64,000 bases of DNA from an uncultured Aquimarina sp. (GCA_947503835.1 CANNFM010000014.1:62001-126000), one strand, 5' to 3'. Shown: positions 27,378 through 38,322, counted from the stretch's first letter. The notes: generated from the sequence alone by a model not told the origin. Translations and numbers: made by a program.

Positions 27378-30300
27378 ATGAACCATTCAGTATTACGCTA
27401 TGTATATCTAGTACTTAGCTTTCTATTCCTTCAAAACACAATCGCCCAATCGGGTTTTTACGGAGGCTACGGCACTGCAATAACGGCTGCTCCCACAGCT
27501 GCCAAAGCTACTAAAGCCAGTGGTGCCAGTGTAGATCTTACTACCGGAACAGTCCAACAATCCGTACCGATCTATACGATCAAACAAAACGGAGTAAGCT
27601 GGCCGGTAGGCTTGCAATACCGCTATACCGGCCTACAGGTGATGGAAGAGCCTTCCCCCATTGGACTGGGTTGGGGTCTTGTTGCTACCGGTATGATCTC
27701 TAGAGAAGTTAGAGGCTTGCCCGATGACCATCCTAAAGGATACCATGGGGCAGAACGACTAAAAGAAAGCATTTTGGATCCCTATTATCACTTTGATCCT
27801 AATAACAGTCCGGATACTCATGGTAAACAAGTAATGAAAGAACATCATGCCTATTTATTAGCCAATGGTATGGTGGATGGTGAGCCAGATCTGTTTACAG
27901 TAAATGCGGGAGCCTTAAACTTTTCGTTTAAAATCGGGAACAATGGGCAACCCGTATTTTTATCTCATCATAATGTAAAAGTATCCTTTAGTTGGGATCA
28001 GATAGAAGTAATCGATGCCGAAGGGGTAAAATACATTTTTGCCACCAAAGAAATATTTGATCCCTATGAACCTACGATGCTCTTCCTTCCTTTAGGAGGA
28101 GTAAATCCTGTAGCAGATGCAGATTATGAAACCTACACGCGTAGTTGGTACCTGACCAGCATCCAACCGCCTAATACGACACAGCAGATTACCTTTGAGT
28201 ATCAAAATCAAACCGATAGAAGAAAAGCTTTTGTGCCTAAAGCGTATTCCCTAAAATCAAGAGCTTCAGAGTTTTTATTTGATCAAGATTTTGAAGGAGA
28301 TGATCCTAAGACAGATCCTTATATCTATCCCCATGTTCGTATGGATGTGGACGTGACCACCCCAGTACTCACCAAAATCAACTTTGCTGAAGGGTCTTTG
28401 GATTTTATCAGTAAACCTGGGACTTCAGGAATATACCACCAGTATCACCGTATTGCCCTTAAAGATTTTCATAACAATACGATTAACAAATATGATTTCT
28501 TTACCCAGCGATCGAGACGTTTACTTACCGAGATCAAAAAGAACGATCAGTTAGAGGTTAGGTTTGACTATTACGATCAGAATGATCCATATGACATTCC
28601 TGATTTTGATTTTGATAAAGAAGAAATTACTTCGGGGATGGATAAATGGGGATATTATGCAGGAAGACAATTATTTTCGAGTGATTCTGGTTCCGTAATA
28701 AGTGACTATCCGAATTTTAGGGGAACCGTGCAAGGGGCTTTACAAACCATTACTGGTAAAGGTGGTGGAAAAACTGAGATTACCTACGAATTGAATTCAT
28801 ATCATCAAGGGTATGGCGGTATTCGAGTAAAGAGCATAGAAAATTGTGGAGGTGCTACCAGTGCATGCACCAAAAAAGAATACGACTATAGCAAAGAAGA
28901 ACTAGGCTCTAGTGCCAAAATCAATTCGGTGGTTCGCAATGCAAGCAGTGGAGATTATGTGGGCCCTGCCAAACCTATTTATTATGCACAGGTGAGTGAG
29001 CGCATCGTATCCTCAGATCCTGTCAAAGCGATCCATAACGGAAGAACGGTCTATACTTTTGAAGCTCCGGAGGTGTTTGAGAATATCGAAGACTTTAGTG
29101 ATTCGGTAGGACATAATGAGGTTCCAAAAGGAGAAGTAGAGGGGGATATCCGAATTAAATCGATCCGTACCTATAAACATATCGATGGTAATCCGCAACC
29201 AACAGAACAATTACTTACCGAGCAACGCTATGAGTATGTACCGGTGCAGATGGATAGAGATGCATTCGGACATTCATTAGATCCTAATTATCCCTATGGG
29301 CTTAAAGTACGTTCTAGTAAGGGGATCAAACGCGATATGCCGCTGAATGAATATTTTCAAAGGCAACTTGATGCAGGTTCGATACCATATCTTGGGCTTC
29401 CCTATTTAATGTATGATTTCCGAGAGTATTATGTCGACCGTACTCAGTCAGAGTATCAGGACTATACCGTAGAATTGATTCGCAGAAGTGGTGTACTAGA
29501 AGGCAGTTATTTGCACCGAGTTTTAACAGAATTTACCAAAGGCGTAGGTACGGCTGCAGCTGATGAAAATAAGCTGTACTACATACAAGCCTATAAAGAA
29601 ACCAACATACAACCGCTACAAAAGCTAGTGATCAGTCGAACCTATTCGGATATCGATCCTACACAATATTCAGAAAATACTACAGAATATCTGTATGATG
29701 AGTATCACCAAATGATCGGGCAAACCCAAACGAACTCTAAAGGGGAGATACAGAAATCGAACTATTACTACCCGTATCATCCGGATATCAATAATACCCA
29801 ATTGGTAAGTGCGCATCGTATGGCTTCGCCGGTCAAGACGGAGACTTTTATTGGGCCTAAAAAACAGGCCACGGCCATCGTTAATTTTAATACCACTACA
29901 GAGGGATACTATTTACCTTCTGTCATACAAGGAGCCAAAGAAGGCGCCCAACTAAAAGATCAGACGATTTATCATAAATATGATGCCAAAGGAAATGCTC
30001 TGGAAGTGTCCCAGGGGAAAGGCCCTCATACAGTCTATATCTGGGGATATAACGATCTATACCCGATTGCTAAGATCGGTAACGCAACCTATGATCAGGT
30101 GGGCGGTTATGTAGCCGATCTTAAAGCAAAATCCAATGCTGATATCGATCGCACTTTAGAGTATACTGGTGCAGAAGGTGTGCTAAGGCAAGCCTTAGAT
30201 GCGCTACGTGATGCTTTACCCAATGCAATAGTCACTACTTATACCTATGATCCATTGATCGGACTCACTAGTACAACTGATCCAAGAGGATATACTACTT

Positions 30301-31277
30301 ATACCGAATATGATGGGTTGTATCGTTTATTACACACACGAGATGCCGAGAATAATATTATTAATAAATATTATTACAACGATAGCGGGATACAGTATGA
30401 TCCTATAGTTTCTAGTATCACATCAGATAAAAACTGGATGTATACCCATACCAGTATGCAAATACAGTCTACCACTACAGGAGGCTCAGAGCGCTATTCG
30501 TATCGTTGGGAGGTCACTAAACCAGGGAGTGCCACCCAGTACTTTACTACCAAAGACATTAGCCTGCAAGCAGGAGGTGCTGTGGGTATGGCTACGATAA
30601 AGCTTACGATCACCGATACCATTACCAGTAAAACCAAGGTGGTGAATAAGTCGATTAGTATTTATGCTCCGTTATCCAGTGCTTCTGGACAGATCTCAAA
30701 ACCTTCACAACATGAGGTAAAGAAAACGGCTTCATTTAACATTACTCCAAGTGGAGGATCAGGAAGCTATACCTATAGCTGGACCATTAGTGGCCGTGCT
30801 GCGACCTATACCAGCAGCCAAAAATCCTTCGGACTCTATATGAACTATAACTATTACGGTAATGTAAACATACAGTGCGTGGTACGAGATACTAAGACCG
30901 GAGATGCTAAAACGATCTCTACGACAATGAATGTGCATGATAGTTTTTGGACAGCTTCTATTGCCACCAGGCGCCATAGCTCACCAAGCGGAACCAAAAA
31001 ATTAGAACTATTGGCCAAAGCAGGAGGTGGCTCCGGTAGTTATAACTATAAATGGTATGTCAACGGAAGCTATAAAGGAAACTCGTCTAGCTTGTTTACT
31101 ACGCTGAGATGTAGCGGTCCGAGATCGGAAACTGTAAAATGTATTATCACCGATAACATCACTGGCAATAATCCCTCTACGACCAGAACTTTTAGTATAG
31201 GAGACTCAGAATGTACCAGCTCTGGAGGCGGCGGTGACGGTGGACCAGATATTATAGTCCCTGATACCAACCAATAA
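27378..31277 (+). CDS. Large secreted YD/RHS-type protein with C-terminal PKD-like repeats
   Basis: A 1299-residue protein with a signal peptide (MNHSVLRYVYLVLSFLFLQNTIAQ). The N-terminal part (about 25-400) has the YRYTGLQVMEEPSPIGLGWG segment typical of SpvB/RHS-associated beta-rich shells. YD repeats appear around residue 950-995 (TTYTYDPLIGLTSTTDPRGYT and TEYDGLYRLLHTRDAENNI). From about residue 1015 there are three immunoglobulin/PKD-like repeats of the GGSGSYTYSWTISG type. It ends in a Gly-rich tail without a toxin domain. It lies 18 nt before the second RHS gene, so the two are likely partners. Confidence 0.85.
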   Translation: MNHSVLRYVYLVLSFLFLQNTIAQSGFYGGYGTAITAAPTAAKATKASGASVDLTTGTVQQSVPIYTIKQNGVSWPVGLQYRYTGLQVMEEPSPIGLGWGLVATGMISREVRGLPDDHPKGYHGAERLKESILDPYYHFDPNNSPDTHGKQVMKEHHAYLLANGMVDGEPDLFTVNAGALNFSFKIGNNGQPVFLSHHNVKVSFSWDQIEVIDAEGVKYIFATKEIFDPYEPTMLFLPLGGVNPVADADYETYTRSWYLTSIQPPNTTQQITFEYQNQTDRRKAFVPKAYSLKSRASEFLFDQDFEGDDPKTDPYIYPHVRMDVDVTTPVLTKINFAEGSLDFISKPGTSGIYHQYHRIALKDFHNNTINKYDFFTQRSRRLLTEIKKNDQLEVRFDYYDQNDPYDIPDFDFDKEEITSGMDKWGYYAGRQLFSSDSGSVISDYPNFRGTVQGALQTITGKGGGKTEITYELNSYHQGYGGIRVKSIENCGGATSACTKKEYDYSKEELGSSAKINSVVRNASSGDYVGPAKPIYYAQVSERIVSSDPVKAIHNGRTVYTFEAPEVFENIEDFSDSVGHNEVPKGEVEGDIRIKSIRTYKHIDGNPQPTEQLLTEQRYEYVPVQMDRDAFGHSLDPNYPYGLKVRSSKGIKRDMPLNEYFQRQLDAGSIPYLGLPYLMYDFREYYVDRTQSEYQDYTVELIRRSGVLEGSYLHRVLTEFTKGVGTAAADENKLYYIQAYKETNIQPLQKLVISRTYSDIDPTQYSENTTEYLYDEYHQMIGQTQTNSKGEIQKSNYYYPYHPDINNTQLVSAHRMASPVKTETFIGPKKQATAIVNFNTTTEGYYLPSVIQGAKEGAQLKDQTIYHKYDAKGNALEVSQGKGPHTVYIWGYNDLYPIAKIGNATYDQVGGYVADLKAKSNADIDRTLEYTGAEGVLRQALDALRDALPNAIVTTYTYDPLIGLTSTTDPRGYTTYTEYDGLYRLLHTRDAENNIINKYYYNDSGIQYDPIVSSITSDKNWMYTHTSMQIQSTTTGGSERYSYRWEVTKPGSATQYFTTKDISLQAGGAVGMATIKLTITDTITSKTKVVNKSISIYAPLSSASGQISKPSQHEVKKTASFNITPSGGSGSYTYSWTISGRAATYTSSQKSFGLYMNYNYYGNVNIQCVVRDTKTGDAKTISTTMNVHDSFWTASIATRRHSSPSGTKKLELLAKAGGGSGSYNYKWYVNGSYKGNSSSLFTTLRCSGPRSETVKCIITDNITGNNPSTTRTFSIGDSECTSSGGGGDGGPDIIVPDTNQ

Positions 31278-31295
31278 CCCCAAACCCACCACAAG

Positions 31296-34200
31296 ATGAA
31301 ACAAAGACATAAAACATATACCTTGATGAATACCATAATCAAAAACACATTATATATCATAGGGCTGCTGTTTACGATAAGCACTACCTATGCCCAGGGA
31401 TTAGTCCCGTCTGAGGATCAAAACTATGTCATGGCAGTACAGGCATTACAGCCTTTTACTTCAGCCAATGCTTTAGAGACGGCACCCGAAGATCAAAAAA
31501 TCCAGACCATTACTTATTATGATGGATTGGGAAGGCCCATACAGCAAAATGCCATCAATGCTTCAACGGGCAATAACGATATCATTTCTCATATAGAGTA
31601 TGATGGCTTGGGTAGGCAAACGAAGCAATATTTGCCTTTTGAAGCCACAGGAGTACCGGGAAGTTACAGGGAAGTCAATATTCATCAGGATATCAACGCC
31701 TATTACCAAAACAAGTATCCCGATGATTTTGCTGGAGTACCGGTAGAAGAGGTGAACGCTTATAGCGAGACCATTCTGGAAGCCTCTCCGCTTAATCGGG
31801 TAGAAGAACAAGCGGCACCGGGTAGGGCTTGGGAATATAAACGCCATAGAGACCCAGTATATGCCAGTTTTCCGACAGACATGGTCTATACTAAGGCTTG
31901 GCCGGCTACAGAATTTTTTAATATCCCTGGCCCAGTGTCAACAACAGGACTTATTGATTTAGAGGATCATGTTGGAGTTACGGTAAACAATGCAGAACTT
32001 AAGTTATGGATGTGGGCAAAACCAGAATTAGGGTTCGAGGCATTGCCGATTGGGAAGCTTAGAAAACTGGATATCTACCCTGAAATCGAATTTGCAGATT
32101 TAGGACAGTTGACTGATGTAAACGATATCCTTGTCGATTACAAAGTGAGTATCGAAAACAATTATCTTACCATTACTCCAATAAGTGGTACTCCAAGACC
32201 TTTAACCAACGGAGTAAAGATAAGAAGCACCTACGATCTTAGTCCTATCCAATATATTAAAGAGTATAACGAATATATCACCAATGAGCATACCGTAAAA
32301 TCTGAATATGGTCTTAACACAGCATCAGAAGTACTGCGTTTTGATGTGGTGATAACAGATGGTGTTCCTACACTAGTACCCAATGGGAGCTATGCGGTAG
32401 GACAGCTAAGCAAGAGTATCATTAAAAACGAAAACTGGACCGCTACCGATGGCAAGAACAAAACCGCAGAGAGCTTTACTGATAAAAATGGTAGAACTGT
32501 GCTAAGTCGTTCCTACAACAATGAAGAGAGTATAGATACCTACAACGTCTATGATGATTATGGTAATCTTACTTACGTGATTCCAACTAAGGTAAATACT
32601 ACCGATCGGATCTCTGCCGAAGAACTTAGCGAACTGATATATCAATACAAATATGATGAGCGCAACCGTTTGATCGAAAAGAAAGACCCAGGAAAGGGAC
32701 GGGAGTATATCGTATATAACGAGCTTAACCAACCTGTATTGACTCAGGATGAAATCATGAAGGCAAAAAGCCAATGGTTGTTTACCAAATATGATGGCTT
32801 GGGTAGAGGTGCCTATAGCGGGATGTATACCGATACTCGTGATCGGGCAGCACTACAGCAAGAGGTGAATGCAATCACTACCCTATCGGAGCAACGAAGG
32901 GCGGCAAACGATATAGCAGGGACTACCGTATATTATAGCAATACAGCATTCCCAACGGTTAATATCGAGCTGCATAGCATTAGTTATTATGACGATTATA
33001 ACTTTGATATCCCAACCGAGCTTGCTAACCCGGGCACAGTCTATGGTGAGCCGATAACCAACCGTACTAAAACCTTACCTACGGGGGGCAAAACACGAGT
33101 GTTAGGCACCAACAATTGGACCACAACAATACCCTACTATGATAAAAAAGCACGACCTGTTTATGCAGCCAGCAAAAATGAGTATCTAAGTACGGTAGAT
33201 ATTATAAAAACTCATTTAGATTTTGCAGGAAAAGTGACCCAAAGTACAAGTACACATATCAAAGGCAGCAATGCAGCGATTATAACCATCGATACCTTTA
33301 CATATGATCATATGGGTAGGGTACTCACTCAAACCCAACAAATCAATGATCAGGCCGAAGAAGTAATTGCCAGTAACGAGTATGACAATCTTGGGCAATT
33401 GGTGGCCAAAAATGTTGGAGGTGGCCTGCAGCATGTAGATTACAAAACGAACATACGCGGTTGGTTAACGGCGATTAATGACGAGGATACCGCTAACGGA
33501 GATCTGTTTGGCTACGAGATCCATTATAACAAACCTACCGAAAATCTAGGAGCAAAGGCCCTATATAACGGTAACATAAGCGAGATCACCTGGAAAACGG
33601 CCAACGACCATACCCAAAGAGCGTATGGCTACCAATATGATGCTCTGGATCGATTAACCCAAGCGATCAGTAATGATGGCAAGTATGACTTGAGCGAGAT
33701 TACCTACGATAACATGGGTAACATACAATCGTTACACAGAAAAGGACATACAGATACCAATGCCACTACTTTTGGAGAGATGGATAAACTATCCTATACC
33801 TATGAAGCTACAGGGCATAAGTTATTAAGTGTAACGGATGCCGGCCATACCACCTTTGGATTTAAAGATGGCAATACCGTAGGTAATGATTATGAATATG
33901 ACCAAAATGGTAGTATCACGGTAGATAAGAACAAAGGGATTACCAGTATCGAGTATAACCATCTGGATTTACCTGTTAAAATTACCTTTGAGAATGATAC
34001 CAACAAAACGATCGAATATATCTACGATGCTGGAGGAAGCAAGCTAAAAAAGATCCTTAATGATAGCGGTATCATTACTACTACCGAATATGCTGCTGCA
34101 CAATATAAAAACGGGCAGCTAGAGTTTATGGGGCAACCCGAAGGATATATCGAACCTGTAACTCAGATCGGTAGCGAGGCAATCTTATCATTTAACTATG

Positions 34201-35471
34201 TCTATCAATACTCAGACCACTTAGGAAACATTCGTTTAAGTTATAGTGATAAGAATGCTGATGGCAACATCACCCAAGAAGAGATTATAGAAGAAAGTAA
34301 TTATTATCCTTTTGGATTAAAGCACAAGGGATATAATGGTATGATCAATGGGCGTTCTCACCAATATAAATACAACAATACCGAACTTGAAGAAGGTTTA
34401 GGACTCAACTGGTATGAAATGCCATTACGTTCTTATGATCCAATGACTGCCAGATGGAATAGACAAGATCCTGTAATACATCATGGGTTATCTACTTATA
34501 ATGCGTTTGATAATAACCCGGTCTATTATGCAGATCCTAGTGGAGGAAATAGTCATAGAAGCAGAGGTGCTGCTAGAAATAGAGATAATAGGGATGATAA
34601 TAAAGATAGTAATGCTAGCGCAACACGTACTATTTATATCAACTGGGATGCTGTTAATGACCATAATGGAGATTATGTACCTATTTGGAATAGTGCTACA
34701 GGATATGCTCCTGGGCAAGGAGTAGGGTTTACACCAATACATCTTGTTAATAACTCAGGCGGTACACTTTATTTTGGAGAATTAGAACAGATCAGTATAG
34801 AAGGAGATTGTTGTGGAAGGAAAAAATGGAAGGATATGACCCCTAAAGAAAGGCTTCAAGCAGCAAGAAAAATGGGTCCAGGAGCCGGTCTTGCTATGGG
34901 TTATGCAGTGCCTAATGGAGGTTTTGGTGCAGCAATGGACGGAAGAGATGCATTTAACCCTACGGAAGAAGATATTGCAGAAGCGGATGAAGCTCTTGGT
35001 CAAGCTGTTTTGTTTATAATGGGAGAATGGGCTGCTGTTAAAGTTTTTCAAGGAGGTGTTTGGATATATAGAGTTATAAAAGCAAGAAATTTAGTAAGAG
35101 GAATAGAAGTGCCTACAAACTTAATACGATTTAGTCAGAGCTCGGTTAATGGTTTAGAGACACTAATAAATAGTATGAGGAAAAGTGGTTGGAAAGGAGA
35201 TCCAATTGATTTGGTTCGTATGTCAGATGGAGGTTTAACTACAATAGATAATACACGAGTTTTAGCAGCTCATGAAGCAGGTATTAATGTAAAAGCAATT
35301 ATTCATAATGTAAATGACTTATTACCTAAAAACCTAATTGAAAGGTTTACAACCAAAAAAGGTATTCCTGAAACATGGGGAGATGCTATCCGTCTTAGAA
35401 TTGGCAAACAAAACTCTGGATACAGAAATACTTATCCGTATGGTTCTAAAGTAATAAACGGAAAAAATTAA
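31296..35471 (+). CDS. DUF6443/RHS-repeat polymorphic toxin candidate
   Basis: A 1391-residue secreted protein. The signal peptide fits best from the ATG at 31326 (MNTIIKNTLYIIGLLFTIST). A DUF6443-type region follows (TITYYDGLGRPIQQNAI), then many YD repeats and the RHS core end, WNRQDPVIHHGLSTYNAFDN with ADPSGG near residue 1080. The last 300 residues are a separate tip: a hydrophobic pretoxin-like stretch, then PIDLVRMSDGGLTTIDNTRV and ERFTTKKGIPETWGDAIRLR. That end resembles ParB/sulfiredoxin-like toxin domains of polymorphic toxins, an assignment made from memory. Confidence 0.85.
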   Translation: MKQRHKTYTLMNTIIKNTLYIIGLLFTISTTYAQGLVPSEDQNYVMAVQALQPFTSANALETAPEDQKIQTITYYDGLGRPIQQNAINASTGNNDIISHIEYDGLGRQTKQYLPFEATGVPGSYREVNIHQDINAYYQNKYPDDFAGVPVEEVNAYSETILEASPLNRVEEQAAPGRAWEYKRHRDPVYASFPTDMVYTKAWPATEFFNIPGPVSTTGLIDLEDHVGVTVNNAELKLWMWAKPELGFEALPIGKLRKLDIYPEIEFADLGQLTDVNDILVDYKVSIENNYLTITPISGTPRPLTNGVKIRSTYDLSPIQYIKEYNEYITNEHTVKSEYGLNTASEVLRFDVVITDGVPTLVPNGSYAVGQLSKSIIKNENWTATDGKNKTAESFTDKNGRTVLSRSYNNEESIDTYNVYDDYGNLTYVIPTKVNTTDRISAEELSELIYQYKYDERNRLIEKKDPGKGREYIVYNELNQPVLTQDEIMKAKSQWLFTKYDGLGRGAYSGMYTDTRDRAALQQEVNAITTLSEQRRAANDIAGTTVYYSNTAFPTVNIELHSISYYDDYNFDIPTELANPGTVYGEPITNRTKTLPTGGKTRVLGTNNWTTTIPYYDKKARPVYAASKNEYLSTVDIIKTHLDFAGKVTQSTSTHIKGSNAAIITIDTFTYDHMGRVLTQTQQINDQAEEVIASNEYDNLGQLVAKNVGGGLQHVDYKTNIRGWLTAINDEDTANGDLFGYEIHYNKPTENLGAKALYNGNISEITWKTANDHTQRAYGYQYDALDRLTQAISNDGKYDLSEITYDNMGNIQSLHRKGHTDTNATTFGEMDKLSYTYEATGHKLLSVTDAGHTTFGFKDGNTVGNDYEYDQNGSITVDKNKGITSIEYNHLDLPVKITFENDTNKTIEYIYDAGGSKLKKILNDSGIITTTEYAAAQYKNGQLEFMGQPEGYIEPVTQIGSEAILSFNYVYQYSDHLGNIRLSYSDKNADGNITQEEIIEESNYYPFGLKHKGYNGMINGRSHQYKYNNTELEEGLGLNWYEMPLRSYDPMTARWNRQDPVIHHGLSTYNAFDNNPVYYADPSGGNSHRSRGAARNRDNRDDNKDSNASATRTIYINWDAVNDHNGDYVPIWNSATGYAPGQGVGFTPIHLVNNSGGTLYFGELEQISIEGDCCGRKKWKDMTPKERLQAARKMGPGAGLAMGYAVPNGGFGAAMDGRDAFNPTEEDIAEADEALGQAVLFIMGEWAAVKVFQGGVWIYRVIKARNLVRGIEVPTNLIRFSQSSVNGLETLINSMRKSGWKGDPIDLVRMSDGGLTTIDNTRVLAAHEAGINVKAIIHNVNDLLPKNLIERFTTKKGIPETWGDAIRLRIGKQNSGYRNTYPYGSKVINGKN

Positions 35472-35478
35472 ATATACG

Positions 35479-35509
35479 AAGACTCTCTAACTAGTTTAGG
35501 GAGTCTTTT
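35479..35509 (+). terminator. Rho-independent terminator after the RHS toxin gene
   Basis: A 12-bp stem with one G-U pair (AAGACTCTCTAA at 35479-35490, TTAGGGAGTCTT at 35496-35507) and a 5-nt loop, followed by T residues. It sits in the 36-bp gap before the convergent gene and stops transcription from the toxin. Confidence 0.8.
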
Positions 35510-36053
35510 ATATAGAATTTAAATAAATAATTATTTTTTCTTCCAAATTTAAGTTAATGATAACGTCTTCATTCCAATCAACTAGCATTAAATCAAACTT
35601 TTCTCCAAGACTTAAAAGTACTTTTGTCAAGTTTACATAACCATAAAGGGGATGTTTTAATTTTGGATTAAACACTAACCATATATTCTGAACAATATTT
35701 TGATTATAATCAAAAAGAATAGCATAATCCTCATAACCATAGGATATAATATCTTTTCGTAATATATTAGTTTTGGAGCCATATCCAGAAAATATATTTT
35801 TAAATTTCACAAGAGCATATTCTTCTAAAGTAGAAACCAAATAATCTTTGCTTATTCCTATTTCTTGTGTTGGAATTTTATGAGATTCTCGAAATGAAGC
35901 GTTACTAATTCCTAGTTCATTTAATTCAAACTCTGATTTAGAAATATTTCTACTTTTATGAAAAAAATTTCCTTTAGGTATTATTTCTACTTGCAAGTAA
36001 TCATCTTCATGAAAGAACAAGTCATCAATCGTTTTAAACTTAGATTTAGTCAT
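35508..36053 (-). CDS. Hypothetical protein, possible immunity protein for the RHS toxin
   Basis: A 181-residue soluble protein without recognised domain (start MTKSKFKTIDDLFFHEDDYL). It is rich in beta-type segments (LQVEIIPKGNFFH, DYAILFDYNQNIVQNIWLVF). Immunity genes usually follow the toxin on the same strand; this one is convergent, 36 bp away. Its position beside the toxin tip is the only evidence for immunity. An in-frame ATG at 36107 would add 18 residues. Confidence 0.55.
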   Translation of the reverse strand: MTKSKFKTIDDLFFHEDDYLQVEIIPKGNFFHKSRNISKSEFELNELGISNASFRESHKIPTQEIGISKDYLVSTLEEYALVKFKNIFSGYGSKTNILRKDIISYGYEDYAILFDYNQNIVQNIWLVFNPKLKHPLYGYVNLTKVLLSLGEKFDLMLVDWNEDVIINLNLEEKIIIYLNSI

Positions 36054-36188
36054 TTTGAAAAATTTAGCTAATAACGTTTTCTTTTTCACTGAAAGAGTAA
36101 TCATCAATTTAACAAGTCAAATTAAAACTATTACTAGTGTAAATATAAGTAATGAAATACATTTCAAACTTTGTTTTATAATTAATAT

Positions 36189-37784
36189 TTAAGATGACTG
36201 CTTTTGTAGTTGCTTTATAAAATATGAAGGATATATACCTGTTATTTTACGAAAGGCAGAAGCAAAAGACTCTCCATTATTATATCCCATAGTATCTGCA
36301 ATTGCTTCAATTGTATACAAACGAAGTTCCTTGTTCTGAGTCAATTCCTTTACCGCATGTTGTATACGAAGTTCATTAAGGTAAGAAGTAAAATTCTTGT
36401 TTTTATATGAGTTTACAACCTTTGATAAATAACTAGAATTAGTATTGAGATGTTTTGCTATATCACGCATTGTAATGTTTTTTTCAAGGAATTCTTTTTT
36501 TTCTTCAAAAGCATTCAATCCTTTCAAAATATTTTCAATAATTTCGGGTGGAATTTGAGTTGCTTTTTTTGGATTTGTCTCTATAGTATCCATAGTAATT
36601 TTATTTTGCTGGCTAGCTATTAATTCTTCAAACCGTCTTTTATAGTTTTTATTTCTTGAATAAAGAAATCCTCCAAAAATTATCAATATAACACTTAAAA
36701 AGAGTACGCTGTATAATAGTAATTGCGTTTTTAAGCGTTTATTCTTTTCTTCTAGGGTATACTGTTTTTCTCTTGCTACATTATATTTTGCTTCTATAGT
36801 ATTAATTTTCTTTCTTAAAGTATTCTTAGATATATTTTTTGAAATAATATAAGCTTCGTTTATATAACGAGAGGCATTTTTATAATCATTAAGTTTTTCA
36901 TAATTTTTAGCAATATATTCAAGATTATCTCTTTTTATACTTAGTGATTTATCTTCTATAAAAAGGTTGGACTCTTCAGCAAATTCAATAGCCTTTTTAT
37001 ATTCTTTTTTATAATGATAGATGTTACTTAAATTACTCAAAGAGACAGCAATTCCAAAAGAATTATTTATGCTTTTATTTATTGTTAAGGCTTTGTTTGT
37101 GTATTTTTCGGCAGCATTAACATTTCCAGTATTTAATACCATTCTACCAAGATTATCATATATCCTCGTAAATAAACGATTGTTCTCAGGCGTTTCAGGA
37201 AATTGAAGTGCCTTGTTATAGTAAAACAATGCACTATCTTTATCGTTTTTGTAATACTCTGGAATACGAACATAATCTACTCTGTAAAAACATCTGCCGA
37301 TTTTTAAGCAACTAAAAATAATATCTAGAGTATCATTTCTTTTTTCAGCATTAGATAACGCTTGTTTGTGATATACAATGGCTTTTTTAAAATTTTCAGA
37401 TGTTTTGAATACTTGTCCCAAAAAGGTATTATACTTATAATATAATAGAGAGCTATCCATTGTTTTTAGTTTTTCTAAGTTGATCAATAGAAGATTAATA
37501 CTTTGTTCATTGTATTCAGCATAATACTGTATTTGAGCAATTCTAAGGTCTATTGCAAACCTATTCTCAACACTTAATTCTTTAAAATCATTTTCGATTT
37601 CTTTTATTAGCAAATTAGCATTATCATAATCTCGACTGTCGAGCTTTTGATCAATTTCATTTAGAATCTCTAATAGTTCAGCGTTATCAGAATTATTTTG
37701 CCCAAATAAAGAGAGATTTATAAAAACCCCCAGTAGGAACAGTTTAGAATAATTTTTAAAATACTGAAATTGAATAATTTTCAT
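36189..37784 (-). CDS. TPR-containing membrane protein with C-terminal AraC-type HTH
   Basis: A 531-residue regulator. A signal or anchor stretch at the start (residues 9-28) precedes about seven tetratricopeptide-like repeats (residues about 35-330; for example AEKYTNKALTINKSINNSFG). A membrane helix lies near 352-375 (LLLYSVLFLSVILIIFGGFL). The AraC HTH is at the C-terminus (residues about 420-525, with TMRDIAKHLNTNSSYLSKVV and ADTMGYNNGESFASAFRKIT). This is the usual Bacteroidota TPR-sensor/AraC layout. The signal and targets are unknown. Confidence 0.88.
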   Translation of the reverse strand: MKIIQFQYFKNYSKLFLLGVFINLSLFGQNNSDNAELLEILNEIDQKLDSRDYDNANLLIKEIENDFKELSVENRFAIDLRIAQIQYYAEYNEQSINLLLINLEKLKTMDSSLLYYKYNTFLGQVFKTSENFKKAIVYHKQALSNAEKRNDTLDIIFSCLKIGRCFYRVDYVRIPEYYKNDKDSALFYYNKALQFPETPENNRLFTRIYDNLGRMVLNTGNVNAAEKYTNKALTINKSINNSFGIAVSLSNLSNIYHYKKEYKKAIEFAEESNLFIEDKSLSIKRDNLEYIAKNYEKLNDYKNASRYINEAYIISKNISKNTLRKKINTIEAKYNVAREKQYTLEEKNKRLKTQLLLYSVLFLSVILIIFGGFLYSRNKNYKRRFEELIASQQNKITMDTIETNPKKATQIPPEIIENILKGLNAFEEKKEFLEKNITMRDIAKHLNTNSSYLSKVVNSYKNKNFTSYLNELRIQHAVKELTQNKELRLYTIEAIADTMGYNNGESFASAFRKITGIYPSYFIKQLQKQSS

Positions 37785-38322
37785 TGGAGATAGAAACAGA
37801 ATTTTTGTTAAAAATAAATGATGTTATCCCAATATAATGGAGTTTTTCCAAAAAAACACATGCTTTCTATTATCAGTAGACATTTAGTACACGAATTTTA
37901 TAAATCTCGACTAGATTTTTTTGTTTACAGATAAATGCCAAGCATATATTTGAGATGATAAACTAACTCAAACAAAAACTATACGGTTAGATAACTACTT
38001 CAAAAAAAGAAAAAACAAACTAAACACATCGTCATTTATAGAACATATGGCTGTATTCTACAGGATATTTCATGAAGACTTGCATCCATTGACCAACAAA
38101 AAAATCAAGGATATATATCTTTTATATAATTGATCTATGCAATAGAAATGTATAATTTTTTCAAAAAACCACCTCAAAATCCTCTAGTTTCAAAAAATGA
38201 AACTGAGATATTGTAATTTAGCGTACTAATTAGGAAGATAAGACATATGTCTTTTTAAGACGGTTTTATATGACAAATGAATCTGATGAAAAGAAAATCA
38301 ATTCTACCCATAAATAATTAAC
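37785..38322. other. 538-bp stretch without a clear gene
   Basis: Between two genes of opposite direction. A frame stays open for 59 codons at 37954-38133 (reading DNYFKKRKNKLN, then SFIEHMAVFYRIFHEDL). It lacks a convincing start, so it may be a gene remnant. No terminator or repeat is obvious; promoters for the flanking genes must lie here. Confidence 0.4.
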
